A DNA stretch of 64,000 bases from NCBI GenBank assembly GCA_965112735.1, contig OZ218957.1, forward strand, positions 620,001-684,000, read 5' to 3'. Made by a program: the position numbers and the translations under genes. Below the pieces are notes generated by a model that ran no database searches, was not told the DNA's origin, and saw nothing but the letters and a program-made list of their open reading frames with translations. Each line of letters opens with the position of its first letter. Position 1 is the first letter of the stretch. Below, one piece after another: positions 1-17,101 of this stretch. This stretch comes from Phaeosaccion multiseriatum (taxonomy: Eukaryota > Ochrophyta, other classes).

Positions 1-131
1 CTCTCTCTGATGCCTGACCTTTCCCCTCTCACCCCTCACCTCTCAACTCTCACCTCATCCCCCCGAGCAGGACTCTGTAATCTCTAACCTCCACCATCAC
101 CCACCCACCCACCCACCCACCCCTTCTACAG

Positions 132-874
132 GACGACATAGGCTTCGCGGACTTCCTCGCGGACCTGCAGGGCTACAAGCTCATGCTCGACGATCCTTCA
201 CTTAGCAAACTTGCGGAGGAGCAGGTCAGCGCAGTTAGTTCACTTGCACAGTTGCCGTTCCGTTCCAATGTATTAGTTCGACCTTGACAACTTCTAATCG
301 TGGCGCGTGCCTCTTCCCGAGAGCCTCCCTACTCTACTCACTCCCTCTCGCAGCGTTTATCTGTCTTGTTCTGTTTTGTCTGTTTGTCTTGTCCACATGT
401 CTTTCTGTAACGTCTTTCCCATTCCCTCCCTTGCGAACACGTCCTCTTGTGCAACGTCCCGCAGTTGGGGATGGGGACCAATTTCGAATACGACGACGAA
501 ACCAAGGCCCAAAAGGAGACCGCACTACAGGCGCTGCGTACGGAAAGCGTTGAAGAAGAAGGAGAAGAGGACGATCAGGTCAGTTGAGTGGCCCCCCCTT
601 CTCTTGTGAGGGCTTTCCTACTCACTCCCTCTCAGGGCGTTTCGTCAGTCTGGTCTACTGTAGTAGTCACCCACTCCCCGGTTTGTGAAAAGACGTAACG
701 TCTCTTCCCTCCCTTACGTATATGCCTTTCTTACGTAATTTCCCGCAGCTGGCGACGGCAGCGACTTTCGAATTCGCCGACGAATTAGAGGCACAAAAGG
801 AGAAGATAAAGCAGGCGCTGAAGGCGGCGACAGCTAAAGAACAAGAGGGTGAGGAGGAGGAGAAGGAGAACTAA
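132..874 (+). CDS. Unknown protein, C-terminal three exons (5' end outside window)
   Basis: Three exons join in phase 0: 132-224, 465-578 and 749-874 (stop TAA at 872-874). Each is flanked by good AG/GT sites (ctacag before 132, GTCAGC after 224, cccgcag before 465, GTCAGT after 578, cccgcag before 749). The encoded 110 residues begin DDIGFADFLADLQ and end in an acidic tail (EEEEKEN). Exons 2 and 3 encode related helices, TNFEYDDETKAQKETALQAL and ATFEFADELEAQKEKIKQAL, and both start with Leu in the same phase, so the exon appears to have been duplicated in tandem. No family was recognised; the repeats look like charged amphipathic helices. The start of the gene lies to the left of the window. 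Confidence 0.6.
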
Positions 875-1069
875 CCTGGCTATCCAACAACAAGGACTCC
901 ATCGATTCTTTTTTCATATTAAAATAGTAAACGGACTGAGGTGAATACTTTGTGTATCAGCCGAGCAGCGAGCCGGACATAGTCCTCTTTGTATCTGCTG
1001 CTGAGAGGACGAGAGGAGCGAGCGGCTTGACCATGCGATGGCTAGATCGACCCGCGCGTCTCGGAGAGG

Positions 1070-1110
<41 letters not shown>

Positions 1111-2397
1111 GCAAGAGAGAGAGTGAGTGAGAGAGACAAGAGACAAGAGAGAGCGCGTGAGACGGGGAGGGAGGTCCGAGAGGCAGTTGGTGATACAACA
1201 GCTGCAGCGCAGTCGTCTTTGTAGGGAAGGAACGGCAGCGGAGCATCGATCGAATGGGATGGATGTGTCAGCGCCACCCACCCACCCCCAACAGCACTAT
1301 AGAGCTCTAGAGGGAGCGAGGTCATGCCATCCCTCCCCTTTGAGGAGTGCGCATGAGGCTGTGCTTGCATCTATCGTGCCGTCCTTTCCATCCGGGAGGG
1401 GGGGGGGATGCAGGGGGGATCCAGGCATTGCAGCACCCCCACAATGACATCACAGCAGCTCTGATCTGTAGACCAGAGCTTCGATATCGACTCCATTTAT
1501 CGTGCTCGATACTGATAAGGTCACATACATAAAACGAGAAAACTGTCTGTAGGCTAGAGCTGCCCACTGCGGGAGGGGTGGGTGGGCATAGCAGCACTTA
1601 GGCCTTGGTCTATGAGTAAGAGGACTGATCTACCTCCGCGGTGGGTGGGCGTGAAAGGGGCGGAGCAGGCAAGGCAGCCAAGGAGGGCAGATCAGGTGGG
1701 TCAGGTAGGAAGGGAGAAGGGAGGAGAGCAGGGGAGTTATGGAGTGGGGCAGACCCACGTCCCCGTGTTGTGTCTCTGTCTGTCTTGTTTTTTCCAGTGA
1801 GTAGACACTGGTTTAAAATGACGATAACGATGACGATGATGATGTAAGAAAATTGATTTCTTTTTTAGATGTAAGAAATCCCCTCTGTAAAAACACCTGT
1901 TTGCCGCCGTCGCTCGCCGTCTAAAAGAGAGGGAACATCCCCACTCCCCTCCTCTCTCTCTCCATCTCTCACTCGAGCTTTGCTTGCCGCCCATAGTCCT
2001 GTCCGTCTTGTCTCCCCGCCCACTCGTCTTGTCTGGTTTCTGCTACTTCATTCTTCTTCTCTTCTGTCTTTCCTTCTTGTTCTTGTTCTTCTTCTTTCTT
2101 CTTGTTGTTCTTTCTTCTTCTTTGTCCTCCCTACCAATCCCTTCTTTCCCTCCCTTCACTTCCCTTTCCGTCGCCCCCGCAAGCCCCGTGCAGAAAGCCC
2201 ACAGAGAGGCCGAGCAAAAATACCTTGGCTCGACCCCCTCTATCCATCCACCCACGTGCTGACGCATGAACACTGATACTTCCACGCAGCGCTGACACCT
2301 CTGATCAATTTATCAATCAAATCAAATAGTCCTGACACCTCTGATCAATCAAGCAGTCAATCAAATAAATCATCGTCCTGACACCTGGTATCGGTAT
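875..2397. other. Intergenic spacer between convergent genes
   Basis: I see no convincing gene. The spacer holds a GA-rich tract (about 1066-1160), one + copy of the dispersed GTTGGTGATACA word (1186-1197), T-rich stretches (about 2040-2160), and a short direct repeat built on CTGACACCT and TGATCAAT (about 2289-2390) just past the RRM gene stop. Open frames here are low-complexity and overlap on both strands. Confidence 0.5.
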
Positions 2398-5300
2398 CTA
2401 TCTGCGGTCCAGCCGAACGATGAGCTGCCTCTCATGCAACTCGCTATTGTGGAGCGTCTCGATGGCCAGGTTGGCCTCTTCGGGCGTGCTGTATGTGACG
2501 AGTCTGCAGAGAAAGAGAGAAAGAAAGAAAGAAAGAAAGAGAAGGGAAAGGGAGGGGGGGGGAGGGGAGGGGAGGGAGAGAAGAAAAATGTCAGGTATTG
2601 AAATGCCTCCGTTCTGCAGGACGTAAGACAGGTACAAGCACTTCACAAATGTGCACCTGTGCTTCTTGGAGAAACAACATGCCCACAACGCCCCTGTGTT
2701 TAGCTCTTCTATCTTCTATCACCTCGAGATTAAAAGAAGAAAAACAGATAGACCATACCATACGTACTCTACTCAACAGCACTTCTCCTCATACCATTCC
2801 CTTCTTCATATGCCGCTACCCGAGGCCGCCCTCAAGGACAGCGAGCCCATAGGGCGGTTGGTGATACAGAGCACAAACACGCTACAACCCCAATTCATCA
2901 ACCTCGTGCTCTAACCCCTACTCCTTCCTCCATGTCAATAACAATAACCTCGTATGTCAGTAACAATAACCTCGTATGTCAATAACAATAACCTCGCCAC
3001 ACTACTCACCCCCATCCCTTGGATCGTCCCGAAGACGCAATCTGGACTTGCGCCGAGCTCACGGCCCCCGCCGCGGAGAAGTGTGTCTGCAGATCCTCGT
3101 CCGCCGTGGCCCACGCCAAGTTGCCGACAAAGAGAGTGTCGCCCGAGGCGTTGCTGACTGGTGCATCCCCTCCCTGTCCGCCTCCTCCCCCTCCACCTTG
3201 TCCTCCTCCTCCCCTTCCTCCGGCTCCTCCTCCCCGGCCTCCGCCTCGTCCTCCTCGGCCGGCGCGTGAGGGTCTTGCCTCGCCACCCTCTCCGTCTGAT
3301 TGATTGCAACACACAACACATCAGCAGGGGAACCAAAAGAAATGAAAATAAAAAAGAAGCCATTATGAAGTGTTAGACCACATGTGTGGAAAGAGACGGA
3401 ATGTCGATACACAAAAAGTTACATCATCCGACACATTCGTCCTTCCTTCGATAAGAAACGCCACACCCCGTCTGTCTATCCTCCCGACCAAGGAGGGCCA
3501 ATAGGCAGCGAAAATCAACACCCCGCCCCCGCCCTTTCCTCTCTCTCTCTCCACCCCCATCCCTTCCTCCTCACACACACCACCAATGGATGGCAATGGA
3601 TGGCGACTTACCCGCCCCCCTGACGTCCTTGTCCTCCCTGACTTGGATGTTCCTCCCGTCGAGATCGTAACCGTCCATGGTCTCAATGGCGGAGCGTCCC
3701 TTCTCGGGGTCTGCGAAGCGCAAGATCGCAAAGCCTCGGCTGCGTCCGGCCATGTTGGTCTGTGTGTGCGTGCGTGTTTGTGTTCAGGTGGGTGTGTTTG
3801 GGTACGAGGGTGTTGCGTGGGTGGGTGACGCGTGTGCGTTGTGGGCACATGTGTATCGAGGGCATTGCATGAGTGAGGGGACACGAGAGGGGGTGATTAG
3901 AGACGCGAACACCGAGAAGAGGAGGGCAGTGCTGATCATGGTAATGATAATGACGGTACTAGGGTGACATCAACAGCCGACGAGGTGAGGGAAGAAAAGA
4001 TAAGAGGCTTGTGTGTTTCCTCCATTGCTGGCGTACACTAGTGCCGACAACTAACTTGACTGGCCTACAGTACTGAAAATTGGCGACTGACGACCGTACC
4101 TTGACGTGAGCGTCATACGGCTCGAAGTCCCTGAAGAGCTCCGACAGCTCAGGGTCGGTAGCCGACCACGGAAGGTTTCCCACAAACACTGAGAAGGTGG
4201 AGAGGGTAAGTAGCGGTACGTAAGGCACAGGATAAAAGGTGGGGTGGGCCTAAGTGCCGGCTGAGTGAATGGGTGCATGGAGAAGGAAACAAGTCTTTAA
4301 CAACCCCCCAGGACATTCGCTCTTGGCGTCGATTTGTCTGTGATCCAACAAAACAACCCCACCGAACACAGGTAGACGAGAAGGGTCGACTGTCCCCTCC
4401 CGCCATGTCCCCAACAAGAACTGACTGAACGGACGGACAGAACCGACGGACCTGCGAATCCTCCGCTGGACTCAATGTTGCTCCTGTCCATCCTGACGTG
4501 CATGGCGCGTCCCTCCAGGTCCGTCCCGTTGAGCGTCTCCACGGCGGCTGCCGCAGTGGCAGGGTCGCTGAAGTTGACGAGGCTGAGGAGCGAAGTGAGC
4601 AGTCAGGCAGGAAAAGCGGGGGGGGGGGGGGGGGTATATTAGGACCAGTTGGGTATGCGTACACACCACAGAAGAGCGGGTGGTGCAGGGCGACCGGCTG
4701 AGGAAGAGGCGAGAAGCGAAAGACAGAGAGGGAAACTAGACACAGAGGGGAGGGGAGGGGAAGTGAAGGGCCAATGTTGACGGAGAATGGCCGGTCCGGA
4801 AGGACTGCTGACCTCCTTCCTCCAACCCCACCCGCCAGACTGCCTGCCTCACTCACCCCCATCCCTTGGAGCGTCCAGAGTCTGCGTGGCATTGCACCTC
4901 CGCACTAACAACAGCTCCTGCTGTCGAGGCGAAGGCGAAGAGCCCCTCGTCGGTGGTCGACCATGCCAGGTTCCCGATAAATACGGTAGTGTTGTCTGCA
5001 TGTGCGACGGGCCGACGGATGCACAGAGGGGCGGGGATGTGTGTATGAGGGTCCGGCAGGTGTGAGGTTACAGGAAGAGAGCAAGGTGGGAGGTGTGTGA
5101 CCCGTGTCCACACATAAACAAACGCATCTCCCTCCTGCTTCCGAGCGTCGCCAGCACAGCAGACACGGCCGGAAAGACAGAGGCAGTGGTTCATTCCATC
5201 GTATCATCGTGCCGGTCTGCAATTGCCCCCCTCCGCAACGGCAACAGCAGCCGCCGCCGCCTTCGGTTATCACCCGCCTTCCTCCTCCCTCCTCCTCCCC

Positions 5301-5550
5301 TCACTCTCTTTCCACTGCTTTTCCACCGGCGAAATCTCCACCCCCATCGATTCATGAGTAGAAGCTTGCAAGAAGCCACACTGAACAACCTCTGCGCAGC
5401 TCCCCCCTTCTGCCCTTCTTCAATATGGCCAGCCCGAGAAGCGCACCACCACTCAGGGACACCCCAAAGAAAAGTCGAATATCCCGTCTTTGCACCTGCC
5501 CGAAGCGGATCTGAGCGGCCCTTCCTCTTCTTCCCTCTCTTACCTTGCAT
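2398..5550 (-). CDS. RNA-binding protein with three RRM domains and an RGG-like linker
   Basis: Seven exons on the minus strand: 5544-5550 (start, ATGCAAG), 4857-4995, 4452-4582, 4100-4188, 3612-3759, 3010-3295, 2398-2503. Phases agree throughout and predict 301 residues. RRM1 has RNP2 VFIGNLAW and RNP1 GRSKGWGLVNF. RRM2 has RNP2 VFVGNLPW and RNP1 GRSRGFAILRF. RRM3 has RNP2 LFVGNLAW and RNP1-like GRSKGWGLVTY. A glycine/arginine-rich RGG linker of about 40 residues precedes RRM3. Such proteins bind single-stranded RNA and act in splicing, nucleolar or mRNA handling; which one cannot be told here. RRM1 and RRM3 are both cut by an intron in the same codon of RNP1 (GWG), which points to internal duplication. 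The 7-nt first exon is the least certain part; it is chosen because ATGCAAG|GTAAG supplies the required phase-1 G (protein start MQDNTTVF). Confidence 0.85.
2857..2868 (+). repeat. Dispersed 12-base word, intronic copy
   Basis: An exact GTTGGTGATACA lies in the last intron (2504-3009) of the RRM gene, antisense to that gene. Confidence 0.8.
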
Positions 5551-11372
<5,822 letters not shown>

Positions 11373-12618
11373 GTCTCTCCATCTCTCTTCTCTTCTCTTC
11401 TCTCTCTCTCTCTCTCTCCTCCATCTCTCTCTTCCGTCACTCCCTGCCTCTCTCAGTGTCGGAAGAGGGGGCTGCAGACTGGACTTGATTTGTTGACTTG
11501 CACGAAGGAGGGAGGAGAGAAGACAAGAGGATACAAGAGAAGACAAGAGGCTGTGGCGTGCGCGGGCGTGAGTTCAGCAGGGGGCGGGTCGGAGGCTCTT
11601 GTCTATCTTTCTCTCTCGGTCGGTCGGTCAGTCTCCTCTTCACTGTTCCTGCAGTCCTACTGCTCGCATTGGGGCAAAAGGGAAGGAGTAGCGAAGCATT
11701 GACTGGGACGCACAACTGTCGGCCGGAGAAGGGAAGGAGTGGAAGGGGTGCAACAGATGTGGCGAAGATGACGGCAACTTCTTCAGTCTACCGCCCGCTC
11801 CTTTCCAAGCGGGGAACGGCTTTGCACTAACATCAATATCACATCACAGAGGGGCATATGTTATTCTGTAACTGCAGCCCATGGAACCCTCCCGTTGGCT
11901 GTACATGTAGTGGTTGCCCACGCTATGCGCTACTCCGAGCTGAATTCAAGTCCCTCCACTTTGCACCACCGTGGGCGTCTCCCTCTGCTGCTGCTGTTGT
12001 ATCACCAACTGCTGTTGCTCATCCTCTACCCTCCCTCCATGGCCAGCACACAAAGGGAAATGTGATGAGCAAGCGAGCAAGCGAGCGAGCGAGGAGCGGA
12101 CCGAGAAAGCCTGGTTCGTTGTCTCTTCTCCCACACTCGTGCGTGGCTGTCCCAGCCCTCCACCCCCCCTCGGAGAGGAGAAACGAGGGGCTCAGGGTGG
12201 GGCAGAGAGATGGCAGCAGATGCGATATTGACGCGTTGGCAGGGCGGCTGTGCCTGTGCTGCTCTCATCACCAACTGGTGCTCTTTAATGCGCCATCTGT
12301 GATGCGCCATGGTCTTGTTCTTGCTAGCCGTGTGGCTGAGTGTTCGGCTGTTGGCTTGGCTGGAGGGAGCCCTCCCACAGGAGCAGCGCAGGGGTGGACA
12401 AGTCTGTCCTTTCATTGCCCCCATTGCTTACTTGCTGCCCCTTCCTTTCCATCGGCGCGGAGCCTGCTATGCGTCTCGCCTCCGGGAGAGAGCGGGAAAC
12501 GGGTGGGAGGGGTATGGGGTACTGTGCTCGAACAGTAGGTCAGCAAGCGCTACCCTCGTCGGTCTCTCGATCCGTCTGTACATCATTTGGCTTCTTGCTT
12601 CAGACACATGCTGCCTCA
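11373..12618. other. Intergenic spacer between convergent SEC23 and methyltransferase genes
   Basis: I see no supported gene. TC-rich sequence follows the SEC23 stop. An exact reverse copy of the dispersed word (11998-12009) is flanked by CTG runs, and a partial copy (TCATCACCAACTG) is at 12265-12277. A short GAGC repeat lies near 12070-12095. Confidence 0.5.
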
Positions 12619-13873
12619 TCAATCAGTGACCACAAGCCGCCGCCGAGTCGCCGCCAGCGAAGTGGCAAGGTACACATGGGCCTTGAGGGAGCCCAAGCTG
12701 ACGGTTTCGTCCGGAGCGGGTGCGTCGGGCAGCTGGAAGCCCACGCAGACCAGCCGCGCATCTGCTGCCATCTCGGTAAGGAGCTTCTCTCGCACCTTGG
12801 GGAGGAGGGTTACCGAGTTGAGTTCCGTAGGGGTGGGGAGGGCGGGGGGGGGAGTGGAGGTCGCACGGCAAGGACAGAGTTCAGGGGGAGGATGGAGGAT
12901 GGGGCGGTTAGTGCTGTGCATGTGTATTCACCCCCATGTACTCGGCGGAAGCGAGACGAGGTTGACTCTCTTGTGTTCGTCTCCTGAGAGCCACCAGGAC
13001 AGGAAGAAATATGATTGAGATGCTTGTGCGTGTATGTAGAGGGGCGAGAAGATGCAGTAGCATTTGGAGCGCCGCTCCCACTCTCCCTCTCTCCCTCTCC
13101 TTCCCTCTTGTCCTCCGGTGCTTGGGCGCGCGTGTGTGTGTTGTCAGAGAGGGAGACGAGAGGAAGAAGAGAGAGAGAGAGAGAGTGAAAGCTTCTGACC
13201 TTTGCCAGCCCGTCGCGGAAGAGGTACGCGATGATGAGGGTGGCCTCCCCAAGGGGGGCATCAAAGAGGTCCGTTTCCTCCAGCTGCACCAACGGAGACA
13301 CCTGCAACCGGTCACGGCCAGGGTCAGGGCCAGGGTCAGGGGCAAGGTCAGGGTCAGTGTTAGGGTCAGGGTCAGGTCAGATTTAGGATATAAGGAGAGG
13401 AGGAGGGGAGGAGAGGAGAGGAGAGCCAGGGGCAGGATCAAGGTCATGTAAGTGTGACCGACTCTCTCGCTCACCCACCTTCTCATCAAGGACCAGCTGC
13501 TTCCCTTGCTGGATCAAGGTACTATTAATGTCATACCCTCGACAGAGGCAGCCAAAGCGTGCAGCAGCTGTTCTCAGCCATAAGCCCTCACCGCAGCCCA
13601 GATCGACGACAGTATCCTGGGGCGAGAGGCCCTCCAGCGCATCCAGCACTCTTCGAGAGAGATTGAGTTGGGGGTTTAACGGGAGGGGGGCGGGGACAAG
13701 CGATGTGGGTCAAACATCAGGGACATTATACCGTGGAACAACCATGGATAGCGTACTCACTTGTTGATGAGCGCGAGGGGGCTGGGGCTGATGGGCGCCA
13801 GCAGCGGAGTGCCCCTCGTTTGCTCTTCGAAACGGGTGTGGGCCAGTCGAATGAGCGCCTCTCTTAAGCCCAT
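12619..13873 (-). CDS. Class I SAM-dependent methyltransferase, small, FAM173-like
   Basis: Four exons in phase: 13761-13873 (start MGLREALIRLAHTRFEEQ), 13479-13650, 13200-13301, 12619-12795 (stop TGA), giving 187 residues. Motif I is VVDLGCGEGLWLRTAAARFG, followed by GYDINSTLIQQGK for the acidic SAM-ribose contact. A later segment, LEETDLFDAPLGEATLIIAY, with LRDGL-like FRDGLAKVREKLL fits the motif IV/V region of FAM173/ATPSCKMT-type protein lysine methyltransferases, where AT..YL follows the catalytic strand. That subfamily call is inference; a generic class I methyltransferase is safe. The start is the first ATG after a CTGCAG, so an additional upstream exon is possible. The second intron (13302-13478) contains telomere-like GGGTCA repeats. 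Confidence 0.8.
13317..13380 (+). repeat. Telomere-like (GGGTCA)n hexamers in an intron
   Basis: Imperfect GGGTCA repeats with variants GGGCCA, GGGGCA and one TTAGGG, inside the methyltransferase intron 13302-13478. Confidence 0.8.
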
Positions 13874-14850
13874 GTGTGTGTTTGGCTGCAGATACACAAA
13901 CCAAGAGGAGGGGCGATTGAACTCGTCAGTTGTTGGTTTCCTGTCCCTTGCCTTCTCTCAGTCTATCGCTCCTGTTTCTACTGGAGGCAGAGATATGAGG
14001 AAGGTGATATATTACACCCTTAAGTGCCGTTAGGAAGATGGGGTATACCACAGGAAGGAAGGGTAATATATATTACATATTACACCCATGGGAAGGAAGG
14101 CGAGCGGTTGTGCATGTGTTGGTGCTCCAGGAAAGCAACCTTGGGTATCTCGAACCGTCCTACGTGGAGGAGTATAATGCCAAGGGCACGAAATGATCAA
14201 AGCACAACTTTGGCCTTCTCTTGTTGTCTCTTACAGCCTCTTTTGGACTCCTACAGTCTGCTCTCTGTCTGCAAAAGAATCGACGGATTGAAATGAAAAA
14301 GGCACAGTGGCAGAAAAGGAACGCGAGATTTTGCATTTCGTGCTTACATACGTACGCCTACTCGTGTACTACACCTCTTCCCTTCACCGTAAGGGGGGAG
14401 AGTGAGGGAGATAAAGGTGTGCCAGGAGCACGTTCAGGAGCACGTGAATCCCCCCCCCCCTCGCCATTACCAATTCAAGAGTCGCTGACTCTGCTGCCTC
14501 TGCCACCACCTCGCCGTGTCGACCCCACTCATCCCAGCATGGCACTCATTGTCACCATGGGCAGCCCTCTCTGCTCTTCTACCACCTGGAGCTGCCTTCG
14601 AAACGGCACTGACTGAACCTAGGTGATGATATTTCCTCTGCCGCTCGTTCAAGAAGCAGCCCTCGACAAGTTGGGGTAGTGTATGTGTAGACCCGATCCA
14701 ACAGAGGAGATGAGTGGGGAATTGGGGAGAGAGGAGAGAGAAAGGAGAGGAAAGAGGGGAAGTGTGCATAGATAGAAAGGGGAAGAGAAAATAGAGAGAG
14801 GGGTATAGAGAACGAGAGGGAGAGAGAGTGTAGCGAACGAGAAAGAGAGT
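13874..14850. other. Intergenic spacer
   Basis: No gene is supported between the methyltransferase start and the PPR gene stop, both on the minus strand. It should hold the methyltransferase promoter. It contains a C run near 14450 and GA-rich sequence from about 14720 to 14850. Confidence 0.45.
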
Positions 14851-15447
14851 TTACTTCTTTCCCTCGCCGAGCTCGGCCATGCCATAGGCCATGAGGTCAG
14901 GCTGAAGACCCTTGGCCCTCATCTCCGCCAGCAACTCCTGCACCACCGACTCCTTGCCCGCCTCTTTGGCCGAGATGATGCATGCATTGTAGGTGGCCAT
15001 GTTGGGCTCAAATCCCTTGGTTTGCATCTCCGCCAGCAGCTTGATGGCCGCCTGCCAGTTACCGTCCCTGCCCACCACACCCACACTAGTGTTGTAGATC
15101 TCCTCGCTCAGCGGCATGGCGTAGTCGTGGGCCACGTCTAGCAACCCCACCACCTCACCGCTGCGCTCCTGGAGCTCCAAGTCGCGAATCTCGTCCACCA
15201 GTTTCTCCTGTCTGTCACGCAGCTCCTCTAGCCCCAAAACTTCTGGAATACTCTTGGAAGTGGGAGAAGAAAAGCATCGCATCTGCTGCTGCTGCTGCTG
15301 CTGCTGAACACAAAAGGGTGATGACCTAGGAGTCGTTGACCCAATCACCCCCGGGCTGCCTCTGCTGCACACTCTTTGCGCATTTCTCCCCACCCGACGG
15401 CTTCCCCTGAGCAATAACCCTGCCGCGCCAATCGTAGCTCTCTGCAT
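14851..15447 (-). CDS. Short pentatricopeptide-repeat protein, probably organellar
   Basis: Single exon, 198 residues from the first ATG (15447) to the TAA at 14851-14853. The N-terminus MQRATIGAAGLLLRGSRRVG is rich in Arg, Ala and Leu with no acidic residue, as in mitochondrial or plastid presequences (inference). A CAG run encodes Q8 at about residues 48-55. The C-terminal half has two PPR units, YNTSVGVVGRDGNWQAAIKL / LAEMQTKGFEPNMATYNACI and LLAEMRAKGLQPDLMAYGMA. PPR arrays bind organellar RNA, but two units are few and the protein ends directly after the second, so it may be a minimal PPR or a partner subunit. It diverges from the next gene with only 83 bp between start codons. Confidence 0.8.
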   Translation of the reverse strand: MQRATIGAAGLLLRGSRRVGRNAQRVCSRGSPGVIGSTTPRSSPFCVQQQQQQQQMRCFSSPTSKSIPEVLGLEELRDRQEKLVDEIRDLELQERSGEVVGLLDVAHDYAMPLSEEIYNTSVGVVGRDGNWQAAIKLLAEMQTKGFEPNMATYNACIISAKEAGKESVVQELLAEMRAKGLQPDLMAYGMAELGEGKK

Positions 15448-15530
15448 GATGAACCGGGACACGTGCTTTTTTTCCTTTTTTTTCTTCTGGCTCTTCCTGG
15501 CTCAGGGCGGGCGCACTGAAATTGCCTCAA
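15448..15530. promoter_or_regulatory. Compact bidirectional promoter
   Basis: Only 83 bp separate the PPR start codon (minus) and the first ATG of the glycosyltransferase-like gene (plus). A T-rich tract lies at about 15468-15485. If the second gene starts at 15636 the spacer is 188 bp. Confidence 0.45.
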
Positions 15531-15932
15531 ATGGCGGCCCTGCGGATCACCACCCCCCTCATTCATCATCGAGCTCTGGGGGCCAATAGAGTAAGAAGCG
15601 GTAGCAGCAGAGGAAGGGGAGGGGTGTGGAGGGCTATGGAAAAGTCCTCCCGTCTCCTCTCCTGCCTTCGCTCTGTCTCGGTCCTTCTTCTTCTCGTCTG
15701 GCTTGGCTGTAGAGTGCGACTCGCCTCCGCAAGTGGTGCTAGTAACAAGGCCCGCCGCCTGGCAGTGTGCGTCACGGGCCAGTTGAGTCGGCTGGAGCTG
15801 GAGCTCAAGGTTGCCCACATTCTCCAACCTCTCGCCCAGCATTTTGATGTGGTCGACGTGCTTTTCATTCTCGACGCCAAGTCGAAGCGCTTCACCAATA
15901 CTCTTCCGGGAGGTATCGAGGCGAACGTGACG

Positions 15933-15963
<31 letters not shown>

Positions 15964-16946
15964 GAGGAGGAGGAGGAGGAGACAGATTGCAGCTGCAGGG
16001 CCTCGTGGCCTCTCTCGACAAGGTGGAGGAGACGTTTCGGAGCCTCAAGCTGTCCTCCGTCGACCGCGTGCAAGTGACAGAGTTCACGCAGCCGAACGCC
16101 CCGGACTTGCACAGCGCGTACTACACCAAGCTTCTGCGGCCGAACATACCTCCCGGTCGACGGAACAGTCATCCTCAACGACAGCCTGCCGAAGTGGCGG
16201 AGCGAGCCTCTAACCACGTCCGGCAATGGTCCTCCTCCCAGCGCTGCTTTGCCGGCATCCTGGACAATGAGTTTGAGAACAGCGCTCGGTATGACGCCGT
16301 CTTGCGGCTCCGAGACGACGTGGTGGCCTTCCGGGCCATTGACGCTGCCGAGTTGGTGCGGAGACTTGGGGCCGTGGGACCCAAGCTGATCCTCGCCCCT
16401 GCGTGTAATCGATACTCAGGGCTGAACGACAAGCTCCACTTTATGGGCAGAGAGGCGGCGACCCTCTTCCTCGGCGAGGTTCTCAACGATTTTTACCTCC
16501 GATTCGAGGAAATTCTCGACCGAGGCACCGCTGCTGCCGCTGCTGCTGCCGCCGCCGCTGCTGCTGCGGCTCCCCTCTCTCTGCTATCCAGCGCAGGAGG
16601 GACTGAGAGTCTGCCTGACGTGTGGAATCCAGAGTCCTTCTTGCTGCGTCTGGCTGTTGCTCAGGGGCTTGTGGTGAGCCACGTGGAGCCCCAACACGTG
16701 TACGTGGTGCCCATTCGCATCCTCTCCCCGGCAGCAGGGCAGGCGGGGGAAGCAGAGGGGCAGGAGGAGGCATTGTTCCTTCGGGCATGCTTCAAGTTTA
16801 TGGGAGGCGGGGAGCCCATGGAGGCTCTGTGCCAGGCGCAGCGACAGGCAGTGCAGAGGGCTGGCAAGCTCGCGTGGAAGAACCACTTCTGCTCGGACTA
16901 CGCAAGCATGCTGACCATATTCGCCCCCCCCGACACACACAGGTAG
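15531..16946 (+). CDS. Glycosyltransferase-like type II membrane protein
   Basis: Single exon, 471 residues from ATG 15531 to TAG 16944-16946; an internal ATG at 15636 is an alternative start. A hydrophobic segment LLSCLRSVSVLLLLVWLGCR near the N-terminus would be a signal anchor, placing the rest in the Golgi or ER lumen. The body has AVCVTGQLSRLELELK, then VVDVLFILD, RYDAVLRLRDDVVAF, LNDKLHFMGREAATLFL and PESFLLRLA. RLRDD and NDKLHFM resemble conserved motifs in uncharacterised glycosyltransferase-like proteins of algae and oomycetes, so sugar transfer is likely but unproven. Two repeat-encoded inserts (A9-G7 near residues 134-150, A14 near 328-341) fall between motifs and look like loop expansions. 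Confidence 0.7.
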
Positions 16947-17101
16947 GTAGATGGATAGATGCACAGGCGCAATGTGATACGACGATCAATTTCTACGAGG
17001 ACATGATTGAATTGCGTCCTTCTTGTGTCACATTGGTACTTCTTACGTAAGATGACGTAGTACACATTTATATCATGTCATGTAAAGAAACTCACACATG
17101 C

